DNA of 64,000 nucleotides from Aptenodytes patagonicus (taxonomy: Eukaryota; Chordata; Aves; Sphenisciformes; Spheniscidae): NCBI RefSeq assembly GCF_965638725.1, contig NC_134960.1, forward strand, positions 23,281,871-23,345,870, read 5' to 3'. This document shows, one piece after another, positions 24,201 to 39,200 of the stretch. Made by a program: the position numbers and the translations under genes. A model generated the notes under the pieces. The model was not told the DNA's origin. It was given only the letters and a program-made list of their open reading frames with translations, and ran no database searches. Numbering within the stretch: the stretch's first letter is position 1; the number at the start of each line of letters is the position of its first letter.

Positions 24201-27200
24201 ACTGCACCCTAACCAGACCTATGACAGCAGAGTCAGGTCAAACACAGAGAACCTGGGGAGGGGAAACTCACCCAGATTCTGAAAATCCCCATGTTTTGCT
24301 TTGGCGGAAGTGTCCCTCACCAAGCTGCCTCTTGCAAAATGTGGTAAATTCCCTAATTTGGTGCTTTGGTTTCTATGGTCCTGCAGAGCCAGTACGGCTC
24401 ATCAGAATACCTCCTAGCAACATGACTTTTGCAAAATCATACCACACCTTTCATCTCTTGCGGTCCCGGCCAAACAAGGCCATTTTAAAACAAAAATTAC
24501 TTCCATAAATTTCAAAGACTCAACAAATCAGCAACAAAAAGGTGATGTAAACTCCCACCCAACCAGCATCCCCCCCAGTTCAGACACCCTTGAACTCGGC
24601 TGCCTCGCAGGCGGGAAGCAGCCACATCTCCGCTAGGAGCACATTTACAGACAGATGAGGGGAGCGACCCGGGCAGCGGGGCCAGCAGGAAGTCGCGAGG
24701 TCCTCCCCGCATACCTGGCGAGCAAGGTGTGGCTTTATAAAGCTGACTCAGGGCTGGGTCAGGTCTCCTACACGCAGGAGCACGCTTTCCAAATAATCGC
24801 TTCCTGTTCTCCCCAGGCGAGATGGAGGAGATGGGGGCAGGATGGAGGTTTATCGGGCACAGATAATCCCCCTCCCCAGAGCTACTCAGAATAAAGGACA
24901 GCGAGGAGCGACTGCATGGGCCTGGTGACTAAGGCAAGGACAGCGGCACTGGTTTTGTGACTAACTATTACTCATGCAAGAAGGAATTTGGAGAGGGACT
25001 CGCATCCAGCTCGGCTCGTTGCTTTGGATACTTCTGCAGCCATAAGCACAAAGAAGAGCTTTGACAATGAATCAGACCCTGGTTTAAAATGACAAAGACA
25101 GACTTATCTACCAACTTTGTGTTAAAATGATTTCAGTGTAATCATAAAAGCAGTTTAATGCTAATCAGAGGAAACAAGCGACGTTTTCAGACCCAGATGA
25201 CTAAATGTAGGCTCCTGGATGGACAAAACCATTTAAACGCAGCAGCAGAAGTGGTTTTTTATTAATGCATAATGTATTTCACTTTCCCCTGAATTACAAC
25301 AGAATGCAAGCATACTGGCAGAGTTTGCTTGAAAAGCTTTTTCCATGAGATTTTTTTTTTTTTAAAAAGCAGAGCAAACCCCCCCAAAAATCCTAAGACA
25401 AGTTCTGGGATACATTTACTTTGAAAGCATCTCTATAACTAGTTTCTAAAGGATTTAAAAGGAAGCAATCAACACCCATGTTAATTATTCTCCTGCTTTT
25501 AAAATCTACAATTATCCACCTAAAAATAAAGGTAGGAACAGTGAAAATGAAGAGTCATCAAATTCCAGTTCTCCCTTCATGAAGCCTTTGCTACTAGCCT
25601 CAGCTAGTTTGTGTGCTTACTTTGCAGTCTGCAGCGCAGGGAAGACTAACAAAGAATTACTAATTAAGCAGTTGCTTGCAAAAATCTGGGAGTTTGAAAA
25701 CTTGTTGCGGTGAATGATTGCTCCAAATGAAACATCCAGCCTTGCAAATGCACACCCATACACATGTGATATCATAAATACACGTCATTCCACCAAAATC
25801 AGCATCAACCACTCTTCACAAAAATGCGGTGAGATGTTGAAAGTTTTTATAAGCCATCCCAGGTCTAAACCAGTGGAAGACCCTTTTGGAGAGCTGGGAA
25901 TCCCCTCTTAAATGTGAGGATTTCTTCCTTCTTTGCCTCTAAGATTACATGCCATGTTTTGCAACCAGTGACTTGTGCACTATTTAACATAGGACAAGCT
26001 TCTTACGCAATTTTCAAAGCAGAACATATTCTTATTTGATCTCTATCTAACAAGTCTACCATAGGAATCAGAATCAGTATTTAAAAAAAACACACCTTCT
26101 TTCTTGTGATTACCGAAGAGCATTTCTTCCCTTTTAAAGCTGCAAGGTGCTAGCTGCACAGAATCAACTTTCATTTATCTAGGATGAGAGATGATGCGAT
26201 TTGGATAAAAGAGAAACAGCATAAATTACACGTTAAGTTAGGCTGTAAGAATACAATCCTTTTGCTATCCTCACTTTTGACAAATGACAATAAGACACAC
26301 TGGCGAGGCTTTAAACATAAAGAAATAAGTGAAGTCAGTGATTCATCACAGCCCTGAAAGCAAGGAATAAGGCCTGTTATTCATGTTACCATCAGCAGAG
26401 TCAGTTTAGGGGACAGAAAGAATTAGAGCAGCATTAGCTATGCCCCAGTTCGTCCAGTATTTACCTTAAGTTTGTATGGCCCCAGTCCAATGTCAGAGGG
26501 CTTCTCCATAAAGAATGATTTTGTCCTGATAGTTTTAGCTCTGTGTCCTTTACACTCTCAACCTTCTCATCATTTTATTATTTTAAAGCCTATTTTTCTT
26601 ATTGCTCAGAGTATTTTTCATTTAAAAAATCAGGAATGAGAATGCAGATTCTCCTCCCTGTAAGACAGCCAGACCTATAGGAGGAAAAAAAAAAAAAAAA
26701 GAAAAAAAAAAAAAGAGAGCTTCGGCTACTCCCTTCTTCAAAACAAGCATCTCCATGCGGGGCAGACCAGTGCTGACAGCTCTGCCCATGCAGGCTGTGC
26801 TCTTGCTCTCCTACGGGAGTGCCTGTGGATGCTCCCCAGCTGACAGCAAGCTTAGGCAGGCAGCTGGACCACCCATGTCCTCAAAAAGCAAGTTAAGCCT
26901 CCAGCTTTGCAGCCTGAAAAACAGGAGCAAGCCCTCAGTGAAGGCACAGACTCAGGCCTGGATGACAGAAGCCAACAGAGTCAAGATGAAACACATTTCC
27001 AGGAACATCACCAAGTCCAAATGGCCATGCCCAAAGGACCTGCCCAGACACCTGCAGCTGCCTCAGACACCCAAAGCCATGCAAGATGAAGGCTATCGCC
27101 TGGTTTGGTCCCTCGCAGGGGGCCTGATGAGGCTCTGCAGATCACTTTCACACCGATCTCCATAATTTGTGGAGCTCCCACAGCTTCCTCCTAAAAGGTC

Positions 27201-30200
27201 CATGCAAGCCCAAATGTTAATTCTACATGTTAAGTTCACTTCCATACTCCACCTGTCCCCACACCAGGTGCCCAGCCTCCCTCTACAGCAAGCAGAGGGA
27301 GAAGATCACCTCTAGGAACAAGTGACCCTCTGGAAGCATTTATTGTCTTTCTCTTGACTGCAGAGAACATCTGGACTCCTGACTCAGAGATGGCCAGGGA
27401 GAGTTAATGAAACTCCAAGGTGTGATTCAGGGGCAAGAGGAGAAGGAGGTATCACCACTCTGAATTCCCAAACATCAGATACTGTAAAGTTGGGGGTGGG
27501 GTGGGGTGGGGAGAAGGGGAAACAAATAGCAAAAAAACCAACAAAAGACCCGCACACCAACCACAAAAACAAACCCCACAACACATCACCTTCCAGGACA
27601 AGCAAATTAAGAAAATACAAACCAATCTACTCCCCAGCAACACCCCAAACCTGCAAACAATCCGTGCCAGAGGAGTTTTGTACATGTTTGCAAATCATGA
27701 TTGCAGCTGAGCCCCCAGGTTGCACGGATGGTTCTGGCTTGGCTCCCGTACGAACAACAGCGACAGAAGCACGCCAGCCTTCCTTAGAGCAGACCAGGCC
27801 ATAAAGCCAACAGGGCTGAAACCAAGCCAGGGACTGACCCCGTCTATGCACACGCTTAGAAACAAGGGGCAGCTTCTGTGACAACATGTGTTTAAAATCA
27901 TGTCCTCGGTACGTGCGTGTATGCCAGCAATGGAATGAGAGAACAGCACACTCACCCAAAGTAAAATCTGCTCCAGGCTAAAGCACAGAGGGCTATTCTT
28001 GAGGCTTCCCCTCTCCAAAGCAAACAGGAGCGTTCCTTATTTTGCCCTGTTTACTTAAAAAGCCCACCACACATTCCTGGGCACTGGCCTATCCCGAGCC
28101 AACCATGGGATGAGAGCTTCTACACTGTAAATCCCAGGAAGATATTGGTCTAACTTGGGAACAGGCTAACAATTGCTACCTTCTGATGGCCGCTTAGTGG
28201 TCTGCAAAGTGCACCACAAATCTCAAGAGACTTGTTTTCACATCGTTAAAGCCACCCTCAGAGTTGGTCTCCACGCTGACGGTTTCAGCGTAAAAACCGA
28301 AGGGCCGTCCAGAGAGCTGCTGCAGGAGCACGTCAGAGGCGCACGGCCACACCGAGCAGGTCCAACCGAGCCGTACCTGCTCAGAGAACATGAACTCCCA
28401 GGCTTCAGCACTTCTCCCCAGCCACACCTCACCTACTTAAATCTTTGTTCCCACAGGGTGCGAAAACACTGTTGTGGCAACCATCATAGATGCCCTGATC
28501 GACTCATGGAGAAGAGGGGCACCACCATTACGCCTCAGGGCTGCAGCAAAGCCATTTTAAAGCTCCTAGAGAAAGAAGATTAGAGAAATGGAAGCCACAG
28601 CATGAGCAAGTTTGCATCCCGGCAGCACCAGGGAAGAAGTCTGTTGTTACCTCTGACGTCTGGTCACCATAAGGCATTGCAATGCAGTCACTTTTTAACT
28701 TCACCAGGAAGGAGCCCTGCAACACCATCTAAGCCTTTAAACGTGGAGCACAGCAGTGTTTGAGAGCAGAGCGTTTGCTTCTCCACCATGAACGAGAGCA
28801 AAGAAGTTTTCTGTGTGGGATAGGGCAATTGCACATGGCATTTTAGGGATCACATGAAGAATTTCTGAATTAGAAATCAAGCACTTAGGTATAGCTTTCC
28901 CGATTGTATTTTCTACTCCAGGCAGACAGAAAAGAAAACAACCAACCCTTTATCTCTGCAGCAGTAAACTTTCAGCCTCCCATACACATGTGAAAGAATT
29001 GCCTGGGAAACAAGCACACAACAATGTTGTGGTCAGAGTTTAAAACCAAACTCCACTTCAACCAGAAAGTTGCAGGTTGCTTTGCCCTTTTCACGAAGGA
29101 GCTAAATTCAGTGGCACACAGTAGACAGAGCTGCCCAGCAGAGCCTCCCCCTTATTTGTTATTTTTAGCAATTTAGTCTGACAACGCCTGACAACTAAAC
29201 ATGCTGAATATAGCAGGAGAGAAGGGGACTATCAGATATTATCAGAGAAAACACACAGCGATACTCACTTTCTCCACCCCTAACGAAGAATCAATTTTCC
29301 ATGTCTTTATAACATCATAGTTTGTTCTTTTTAAAATGCCACATTTAAAAACAGAATCCATCTAGCCCTACAATGGAAACGGATAACATTTCCTGAAACA
29401 AAGCATTGTTCCACCCCTCACATATCATGTTTCCTTAAAAACAAGGGAAGAAAAACATTACTTGGTTTTTCTCCTAATACTGCACAAACATTGCTGAGCT
29501 AAAAAGAGTCTGTGCTCATCCCTTTAGAATGCTTTCAAAATAGATTTAACACATACCCCTCGTACTGTGAAACACAACAAGAATTTGATAGTATCAGGAC
29601 TGGAAAAATCCAATCGCTACTGCTAAGCAGGACGCTTCCCATGCCAGCATGTGAGTGAGCCTATGCCATCAATCTCTGCAAGATTCAAGCAGGTTTTTGT
29701 AAGCCTCACTGGCACAGCCTTTAAGCAGGCATGTGTATTTTGCCAACAAGCCTGGGCAGTCTATTTGGATTCCAAAGGATTATATACAAGTTGTGACGTT
29801 AAGAATGCTACATATGTACATATACATATTCACGTTCATACCTCAGCTTTAACAAGAAGGGTAAAGCTACCTTGCTTTTTCTGCAGAGTAACTGACAGGC
29901 TATGCATTTGCCCCCTCGTACACATCCATACCCCTTTGGTGTTTTCAGAACGCAGTTCCTCTCACTAAGTACATCCAATGCGTATTCCAGCCAAGCCTTA
30001 TTTTCACAGCCCTGTACAAAGACAGGTCTGGTTCTCCTTGCTGCTTTGCCATGCAGTGAGCAGCAGGGAGGACCAAACTAGCAGTATCACATCAATTTTG
30101 TGATGCTGCCTTGAAAAAGGCAATGCACCGCTTCAACAGTGGAGGAACCCAAGAGAGGGGAGTGAGGAAAAGGGAATAACTGCAATCATGCATTGCAGTG

Positions 30201-33200
30201 GAGACTATCAGAGGGAGAAAAGCAGCTTTCAAACCAGACGCAAAACCCCTCACTATTTTGAAAGTTCACTCTGACAGCTGTGAATGTCAGGAAACAGCTC
30301 ACATCTCTGAAGCAGGTTAAAGCCCACATTTTCACAAATAGTCAGCACTCAGGAGCTCTCCTTGCTACGCAGCTGGATGGATTTACAGATGAGCTCAGCA
30401 GTGAACCCAGCCTTCTGTGCTGTGCTCCTCTGCAAACAGCAACAAGCTAGCAGTGAGAGCATTTCTCAAATTCAGGCTTGTATCAAAAATACACATTTCA
30501 CAATACCTTGGCAATAGCATCGTAATAGCAAGGCATAATTGTCTCAAGCTCGCACTACATGAGTAACCAGATGAGCCACACTGTATGGATACTGGAAGAT
30601 TACTCTGACCAGCTTGATTCAACCATGCAAAGTGAGAAATGTGAGTAAGTAATAAGGTAGTTAACAACGTAAAATATAAACCTAAGCTTTAAAATCCTTC
30701 CAGTTTTAACAACAGATGGAGGGAAGTTTTAACCTATCTTGGTTTGATATTTATTTTACAATGGTGTAGTGGAAGCAAAAGGTCACAAAGTTTCACATTC
30801 TTTCCTGCTTCTGTCACAACTTGTTTTCAGGACAGCAAAATCCCCTACTCCTGTGATAAGTGCTCTCTGACTTGGACTCAGGTATTTCCCCCGAAATCTC
30901 AGTTTCCAGCACTTGTCAGTCTAAGAGCTTGTCCTCTTCCATGGGCAAGCCTAAGGAAAATCCTTTTCACAAAACTGCCAGCCAGCTGGAAACAGAGTAG
31001 TTAAAAGAGGGACTTGAATGTTCACTTAAAACAAACTGTTGAAAGTTTTGGCAATCTGAGCCCCATGGTTAAAAAGAAAAACCAACCCATGTGCCCCACT
31101 CCCACCACCTTTTGAGACAGTCACTATTGCTGGGAACTTCAATTCAGTGGCCATAACCAGAGACTCAAGCAACAGGGAGCTACAAAGCAGAAAAACACAT
31201 TTGCGAAGCAGCCAGCTCTGAGGCTTTGTGTAAGAATGGCAAAGGTTATAATTTGGGGGGAATTCCATCCATTCTGCTGAACTCAGCAATCGGAAAGTTC
31301 AGGAGGTAAGATCATTCCCCACCAGGAACAGGAAGAAATTGAGATGCACAGCTGAAGGGCACAGTAGCCAAAAAACTGACCACAGCCCGATGGACCTGGC
31401 AGTAAGGGACCCAATGGGCAGTTTGTAAACAGAGGCTGTCAACCACACTCCAATCGCTTCCAAATCCAGACGTGCTGCTATGAAGTTCGCCAACCCCAGT
31501 CGCAGGGCTGTCTTTGCGCAAAGCCACCAGCATCTGGGATGGCTCCAGAGTAGCCAGGATACAATCACTTTTATCACATAACCATAAAAATGACTGTGAC
31601 TTGTCTGCATTAACACCCCCTTAAATATATAGCCTATCCATGGAGTACTTGTTTTCTCTGTGCAGAAAAAGTTCTTGTGGCCAGAAACACAAAACCCCTT
31701 AGTATCTAGCACAGAAGACACTCCAGGCAACACGACATATGATGATGTGCTTGCCCTACAGCTCCCCAGGCAAGCCGAGTTTTAGGAAGGAATTAAAAAA
31801 ATACACTCTCTACTTCTGCTTTAGTGTAAGTAGGAGACAACAGAGACAGAACTGCACAGGTTTGAGTAGGTTTGAGCACTGACTCCCTATTCCTGCTTGT
31901 CCCTACTTAGCTGGTCTCCACACTCACTTTCTCCAAAACACTAACAGATGAGATAAGCAGCTCGATACAACTCAGTCTTTGCTTTCTCTGTCATTCCCCA
32001 AAAAACAAGGAACAGGGTTTTGTATTAATTATATTTTAGGGGCATTAAGAAAAAAAATACACTAACAGCCTTGGAACAGTACATTTTGAACATCTCTGAA
32101 GAACTGTAAGCTGTACATGTAGCCACTAGAAGATAGTCAAGATTCACTAGATAACTTGTTTGAACACTGGAACTTGTGGAGACACTACTTTATATTTCCT
32201 AGATATTCTTCCCTCCCTTGAATACTCCAACCAGATAAACATAAGAACACAGAAATCCTCTGACCACATCGTCAAAACAAAGTCCCATCTCCCCCTAGAT
32301 CCAGTCTTCAACAGCAGCCACAAGCAGATGCGCAGGGCAGAGTGTAAGGACAGGGCAGGCGTATACGGTACTTCCTCCTCATACTTTCCCAGCCTCCAGA
32401 CATTTTTAGCTCAGGGACTTCCTGAGCAGGATGCCATTTCTACATATTTGGTAATTCTCAATGGACTTCTCTTCCATGAATTTGTGCAATTGTCCTTAGC
32501 CAGTATAAACTTTCAATATCCACTGCACTGGCAAAGTTTCACATCATCTATCTGCTGCATATAACCACACAAACATCCTTCTGCTAGTTTTAAACCTTGC
32601 TCCTACTAATCTCATTTGAATCCCTCACCCCCAGTTTTCGTATCAGGACACAGAGCACACAATCAATCCCTACTGGGGTTGTAGATCTAGCAAAGAACCG
32701 AAGTGACTTGAATTACTTATAGGTTACTTGTAACAGGCCCTATGTTTCACCTAGTTACAATCCTTCAGAATGAAAAGTACCAGATAAAAACAAGGGATGT
32801 AGCAAACAGCATCTTGTTGACATTCAATGCTCTACTTTCATCATCATTACCTGCCAAAAACTTACCTCTAATTCCTTAATTTTCTCTTCAGCTATTCTCT
32901 GTTTTTCTAAGAGTTGGTTATGAATCACTCCTTTAGACTGAAGAATAAACCTACAAGTGAAAAAAAAGAGACAGACAACTGTTGGATATTTTTTACATCT
33001 GTTGTACACCTAGCTGCACACCAAGTTAAACTGCAGTGACCTCTGCAAAGTATTCATCCTCAACCCACACGTTCTGGACAGAGGCAGAAGAAATTGCTAT
33101 GATAGCTCACACAAACCCACAGGGCTGGCCTCAAAGGCTCGTTCACTAATCTCACCCACGATTTGGGACGAAGAAAATGGATGCACACAGATCTCCCTCT

Positions 33201-36200
33201 ATCATTCACTGTCCTTGAGTGATTTGAAAGCAGTTCTTGCACACAGCTAGCAAGGGGAGTCTGTCATCACATTCCCTTCAAAGGGATCTAAATCAGTGGA
33301 TGGCCTATAGTCAAGGAAGCCTCTTTCAACGGGTAAAAGCCATTCATTACCGTTTTAGTGCTCACAAGCTAAACAAAACTGCAGAATAAAAACAAAGCTT
33401 TCTACAGAGAAAGGCTGAGAGAGTCGGGGTTGTTTGGCCTGGAGAAGAGATGGCTCCAGGGAGACCTTACTGCAGCCTTTCAATATACAAAAGGGGCTTG
33501 GAAGAAAGACGGAGACTTTTTAACAGGGCCTGTCATGACAGGACAAGGGACAACAGTTTTAAACTGAACGAGGGTAGATTTATGTTGGACATGGGGAAGA
33601 AACGTTTTATGATGAGGGTGGTGAGACGCTGGAACAGGTTGCCCAGGTGAGTATTGGATGCCCCATCACTGGGAGTGTTCACGGTCAGATTGGACGGGGC
33701 TTTGAGCAACCTGATCCAGTGGAAGATGTCCCTGCCCATGGCGGGGGGTTGGACTGGCTGATGTGTGAAGGTCCCTTCCAACCCAAACCCTTCTGTGATT
33801 TGATGATACAGAGCCAGGTGCTTCCACCAGAAACACAGAGCCATGGTACACCTGCCTTTACGTGATCTTTCATAGCTCCCACCGCTCAGGGCTTGGCTTT
33901 AACACACACCCTCATTGACCTCCGAATTCCCATGCTTTCTACATTCAGAAGGTTTTTCTGTGTGGTGGGAAGTGGTCGTTTTTAACTGAAATTGCAGCCA
34001 CTGGTTTCCACTTGTTCTGTTTCTTAATTGCCAAAGGGATTTGAAAGACGCATCCATAACATCTCAGTCACAGCAATCCTGCTCGCCAGCATGCAAAAAG
34101 CTGCCTGACTTGCTCAGAAGAGCCTCTGAAGGAGCACCAGCATTCAAAGCAGCTCTCCAGCACGTGGCACTGGCATCCCACAAAGAGGTAAAGGACAACT
34201 AAGTTCAAATGAATTTTAGGAACCCTCCATGGTTGTTTTTCATCCTTCCAGACATAAAGAATGTACAAGCTGCAGATTCGCCCCTTCCCTACTTAGAAAG
34301 TCCCCCAGGGGATTTAGAAGGAGCCTCCACGGGTCATTCCAACGAGGTCAAGGTCTCCCTCCAGCACCAATTAGGGTCAATGTCTTCCTGCCAGGTGACA
34401 AGAGCTCATGCTTGAACAGTTAAAATGAGCAGCTTTAGACAGGGCAGAATCAGAGTGCATTCCCCGTCTGCTATAGAAAAATCTGAAATCAGTTTGTAGT
34501 GCCATCCCCCATGACAAATGACATTATTAACATGTTTGCTCAGGGCCTGGTAAACACAAATGCGATCTGCTGCTTGGCTTGAAACCCAGCATACTCTGCA
34601 TCAGCAACGCAACAGCCAAAAGGAAAACTACCTGCTACATGCATTCCTGAAATTCATGGGAGCAGAACTGAGGTTAATTATAACAGGTTTCCAATTAAAA
34701 CTCTCTTTGGTGCTGCTATTAACTGCACTTAGCAATCACTTCCTCCTCCTTCTCCCACTTCTCTCCCTTGTTCCGCTTCACCTCTTCTTTTCTACAGTAA
34801 CTTCCGCTACATATTTTACATTGTACTTTTCTCAAATCTCTCCTCGTTTCTTCCCATTCTCAGCTCATGCTTATTACTGGTGTCATCTTTGTTCTGTATC
34901 TGCTCCTGTTCTTTACAACACAGCTCAGTCGTACTCTCTTTGTCCCCTCAATCCCTCCCTTTCCATTAGGTGCCCCCACAATCCACTTTCACACAGTGGT
35001 AATGTTTTCAGGTCCCAGCACACACCAGCCTGCTGAAATAAAATGTGGGGTTTGCTCAGTCTTGTGAAAATCAAGTCCATGACCACGCTTCTAGGAAAGA
35101 GAAGTTATTTACATTGTTATAAGATGCAGAGCCTGGATCCAGCCAGAGAGGAGCTACTTTTCAGGACCGCCAGCAATCACATCATTCTGACGCTCTTACC
35201 TTGAGCCTGCAATACCAGAAGGAACAAACATTAGCCTTCACGCACACAGCCCCCTGTAGGTTTTGGGGTGAAGACTAAAATTTTGCCTTGCTTCTGCAGT
35301 AGCTGCCATTAGTGAAAAACCAAAGCTGCAAGATGCCCTCAGTAAACAAAGCCATCAGTCCTTTCCCACATCACAGCTTCCCTGAGCCTGTGTGTATATA
35401 TATGAACGTTTCCTTAATTATTTCCTTTTTTTTGTGGGGGCAGCAAGGAAGAACGGAATACCTTCTCATTTGCTTCCCCAAATTGTATAGCAAGATTGAT
35501 CATTTTAGTTTCACTGATGCCCCTGGTCTAAGAAACAAAGTTAAACACCAGCACAGCTTGATCAATTTTCCCCATGCTGCAGCTGGGAAGGTCCCTGCTG
35601 GGCTACAGGCGCTGAGCGATCCCAGCTGGCTGAGAACCGTTACAGGCACTAAAACCTTCGAACAAACAAGCAGCTGACTTCACTTCTATTCTGCAAATGT
35701 CAACAGCAGTCATCGGGGAAAATATCCTCCCTCCCACCCTCCTGCAATGCTCTGGCAGACATGCGACAGCAAATTAAAATTGGATGGCCGAAGTTAGCAC
35801 TGACGAGACTTATGTGGGGCAGCTGGGCACAAATACAACCACCCCAGTTTTATTTGCCGTAAAATAGTGGGCTGGAACCCATGCCCGTTCACACACTGGC
35901 TCAGAAGCAGATCAAACGTCCCTGACTTGGCCAGCAGCATCCTTCAGAAGGTTTTCACCAGTACCAGCTTCAAGCCACCCATTTTAATTCCCTGCCGCAA
36001 GATCACTGAGCTCTCAGCCTAAAGCACACAGGTGCTGCCACGTAAGCTGTCAAAGGCCAGTCTTTTGAAAGTTGAAGGTATAAATCCACATCCACAGTTA
36101 ACTATTTAAATCTGTGGCTTCACCTTCCAACATAACAAGGACTCAAAAAACTCATCAGTGTTTTAGCTTTTAGCTTGGGATACACACATTATGGAGACCT

Positions 36201-39200
36201 CGGCCAAAGTTTTTACCTAATGAAATAATGTGGTTTATGGCAGCACTTGGAAAAAGCAGAAGCTTGTTCTGCTCATTAGGTAAGAGGTGCTGCAGGGCAC
36301 TTGTAATAAACCAGAGTTTATATTTAATCTGGATTTCAGTCTTCCAATTACCCTAAGTAAAACACCAACTTGATGATTTTTTTTTTTTTCTCACCAAGCT
36401 GGAGAAATAGGGCAGTGCCATTCTGCTGCCTGGTTTTAGTTAGATGTGGTTATTTTATTTATGAATTTTTAAGCTCGTGAAAGAACCATGGGAGGTTCTG
36501 AGGACTTAGTTCTTCCCTGAGTGAGTTTGAGAACAAGCCTTTCAAACACGTGAACTTCATCCACTGCCTGGAGGTACACCACCAGCTGAGAACTGGCCCC
36601 ACATTAGAGTCACCGCATCACAGAGCTGAGAAGCCACTTTCTGCTCTGTGACGCTGAGCTTGGCAGATGACATGACTAACACCAACCCCTTGGCGCATAT
36701 CAGCACCGAAGAGCTACCTCCACAGACTGCTCTGCCAGAGTCCACCATAGGAGGCTCCAAGCTCCGAGAGTTTGTACGTTGAACTGGGATGGCTTTGATA
36801 GTCCACCGAAGACAAGCAGCAAACCAAATCCTCTTCCAGATAAGTGCATTGACTCGTGTCCGCCTTCTCTCAGTGAAGCGTCACAGCACACGCTAATAGA
36901 TCTGTCAAACACAACACCTACACTATCAAACGTGAAACAATGATTCAGAAAAGTGTTCAGCATCACAGTGGCAATTACAAAGCTTAGTAACAATCACGTC
37001 TTCAGACAGGAACTTTTTCACTGTTGTTAAATAACACCAGAAATATCTGGGTCAGAACGGACAAGTTCACCACATCTCGGTTGGCCACCCATTTCAAAGG
37101 GAATGGCTAGTAAAAACAGAGCAGGATTTGCCCTATTCCGGATACTTAGCACTTTTTCCAATGTCCATAGAAAAAGGTAAAAACTCAAAACAAACCAAAG
37201 AAAATTAGAAAAGCAAGCTACAGAGGAGTGGGGTCCTCGAGGACAGCAATGTTCAGCCAAACCTGGGCTGCCAACAAAAGCAGCTCTATAACAGAGTGAA
37301 GTGTTGGCAAATCGGCTGTACCTATGTGCTCCGGTCTCCCGGTAACTGCTGGTTCTTGAGCACAATACGAGGAACAAAAATAGAGCACAAGAGAACTGAA
37401 AGAGAAACCTCACTCTAAATATTCCCACTTGTTTCTATTTTCCTCCCTCTGCTAGCTCCACATTGGGATTTTTGCTTCCCTAAGGCAGAGAAAGTGGTTT
37501 ATATACTCTCTCTGAGACTTATTGCTTGTTTCCTTCTGAAGGGATCTCTTACCCCTTCCCAATTACAAATTCCTAGATTTGGTGCCCGTTTGTTCAGTGT
37601 TTATACAGCACTCCCCTATGGAGCGGTCAAAATGGTCTTCAGGCTCTAGTCCGGCTGGTCAGCAATGCTGTCAACTTCATCATCTGTCTGCTCCTTTGTG
37701 TCACACGTACACACCCACAAAGTGATGTTCATACAGTGTAAGTAATTCCATAACTCAGCCTGTTTGCACCAAAATGTACTGTTTACTTGATTTTAAGACA
37801 TAATACTAGAGACTGAAAGATTCGTCTCTTAATGAATGAGGTTATGGAGATGTTTGTTCAGCACATGCCACTCTTCATTATGACATACAAGTCATTAAAG
37901 TTATTAAAGGTGGAGTACCAGTGATACTCATAGTTAAGGTTTTCCATTAAGAACCCCTGTTTTCAATTACTTGCAACTGCAACCAACTTCAACCTTTACA
38001 TCTAAAGCTTTCGGCGGCAGGCATCTGTCCCAGATGTGAGCACTCTCTCCTCTTCCCGTTCTGGTTAGGGAAGACGGTTCAGGTGTTTCTCCTGCACAGC
38101 TTGCCGGTGCAAGAGGCTGTTTGTATTAAAACCAGGAGGGAAGGAGCCACACAGCAGGCCACAGGGCTCCCTCCTGCCAGTCTGCAAAGCAACTCTTCCC
38201 ACTTGGGTCCACGCAGATCACTGCAAGAACGTGCGCAGGGTAGCAGGGGAAGCCTTAGCTTTTCCCCTGTCCGATACTGATATACATCCCTCTGCCTAAT
38301 TTCAGAGAGAGACAATTTTACAGGTAGGAACGCTCCAGTGCTATTTTGCCAGAATAATGATGAATGACAGATCTAGAAGTCCATTCAGCCTGGCTCCCAG
38401 CTCACAGAAAGGGTCATTATAACTTCAGCTTCACAGTTCCCATTGCATTTGGGAAACTCTCTACAAAACTTAAGTTAAGAAACTGAAAAGAAAACTAACA
38501 ACTTTGTACAAAGCCATAAAATTATTTTAACATGTTTTTTGTATTTCTAAAAAAACCCTAACATGCTGTGCTATAACACAGCACAGTCATTTACATGGAA
38601 TATCCTGCTCCTTGAAACCAAGCGTTTTCATCAGCCTACTGCATGAGAAAAGTTGGGCTAAGCCCAGTCATGCCCTTATCTATTTAAAGATGCTTTTTAA
38701 TTCTGAACTTGCACTGCTATTCAAGCTTTGAGCATACTCAGTAGGGGATTACTGCATTTTAAGTACTGTTCAAAGCCAATGGAAGAGAGGCTTCCAACGA
38801 GCTGATCCCAGGCAATCTAGCTTGATTGAACAGAAGCCGGCTGTGCACAATTGCAAGCACCCAGTAGTCCCCTTCCACTCTCCTAGGGTCTGCTTACGCT
38901 TCTGTAAATGATTCCCTATGCAGTTCATAACAGGCACTGCTTATACCCCAGCAAATTCCAGTTTTAGTCATCCTAGATGAATTACCCGGTTCCAAACAGG
39001 ACAAGGAAGCAATATTAAAAAAAAAAAAAAAAAATCATGACTAATTATAGTTTGTGCTGCCACCCTTCATGTCTAAGAGTTTCACATTTTTCAGTCTGAT
39101 TTTGAATTTCCCATTCAACAGATCATATGCCTTAACTAGAGCTTGTTCAGAAACAGATGGAGTTGGAACAGATGAGTTGAAGCTTCTCCTATGTTTGCTT

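Larger units (their letters stand above)
15225..32865 (-). other. PFDN1: PFDN1 intron 3 (17.6 kb)
   Basis: The intron is bounded by the donor gtaag at 32865-32861 and the acceptor ttgcag at 15230-15225. It contains a solo LTR (19221-19785), a G-quadruplex-like tract (27492-27519) and an A16/A13 tract (26685-26714). A 136-codon frame at 26755-27165 has no recognisable homology. I found no embedded gene in the rest. Confidence 0.85.

Noticed and set aside
24744-24750. Isolated AP-1 site TGACTCA after a TATAAA-like word in PFDN1 intron 3
   Set aside because: A single seven-base match is expected by chance in 64 kb, and no transcript start or open frame follows.
26755-27165. 136-codon plus-strand frame in PFDN1 intron 3
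   Set aside because: It follows a poly(A) tract and looked at first like a retroposed gene, but the peptide has no recognisable family and no tail follows it.
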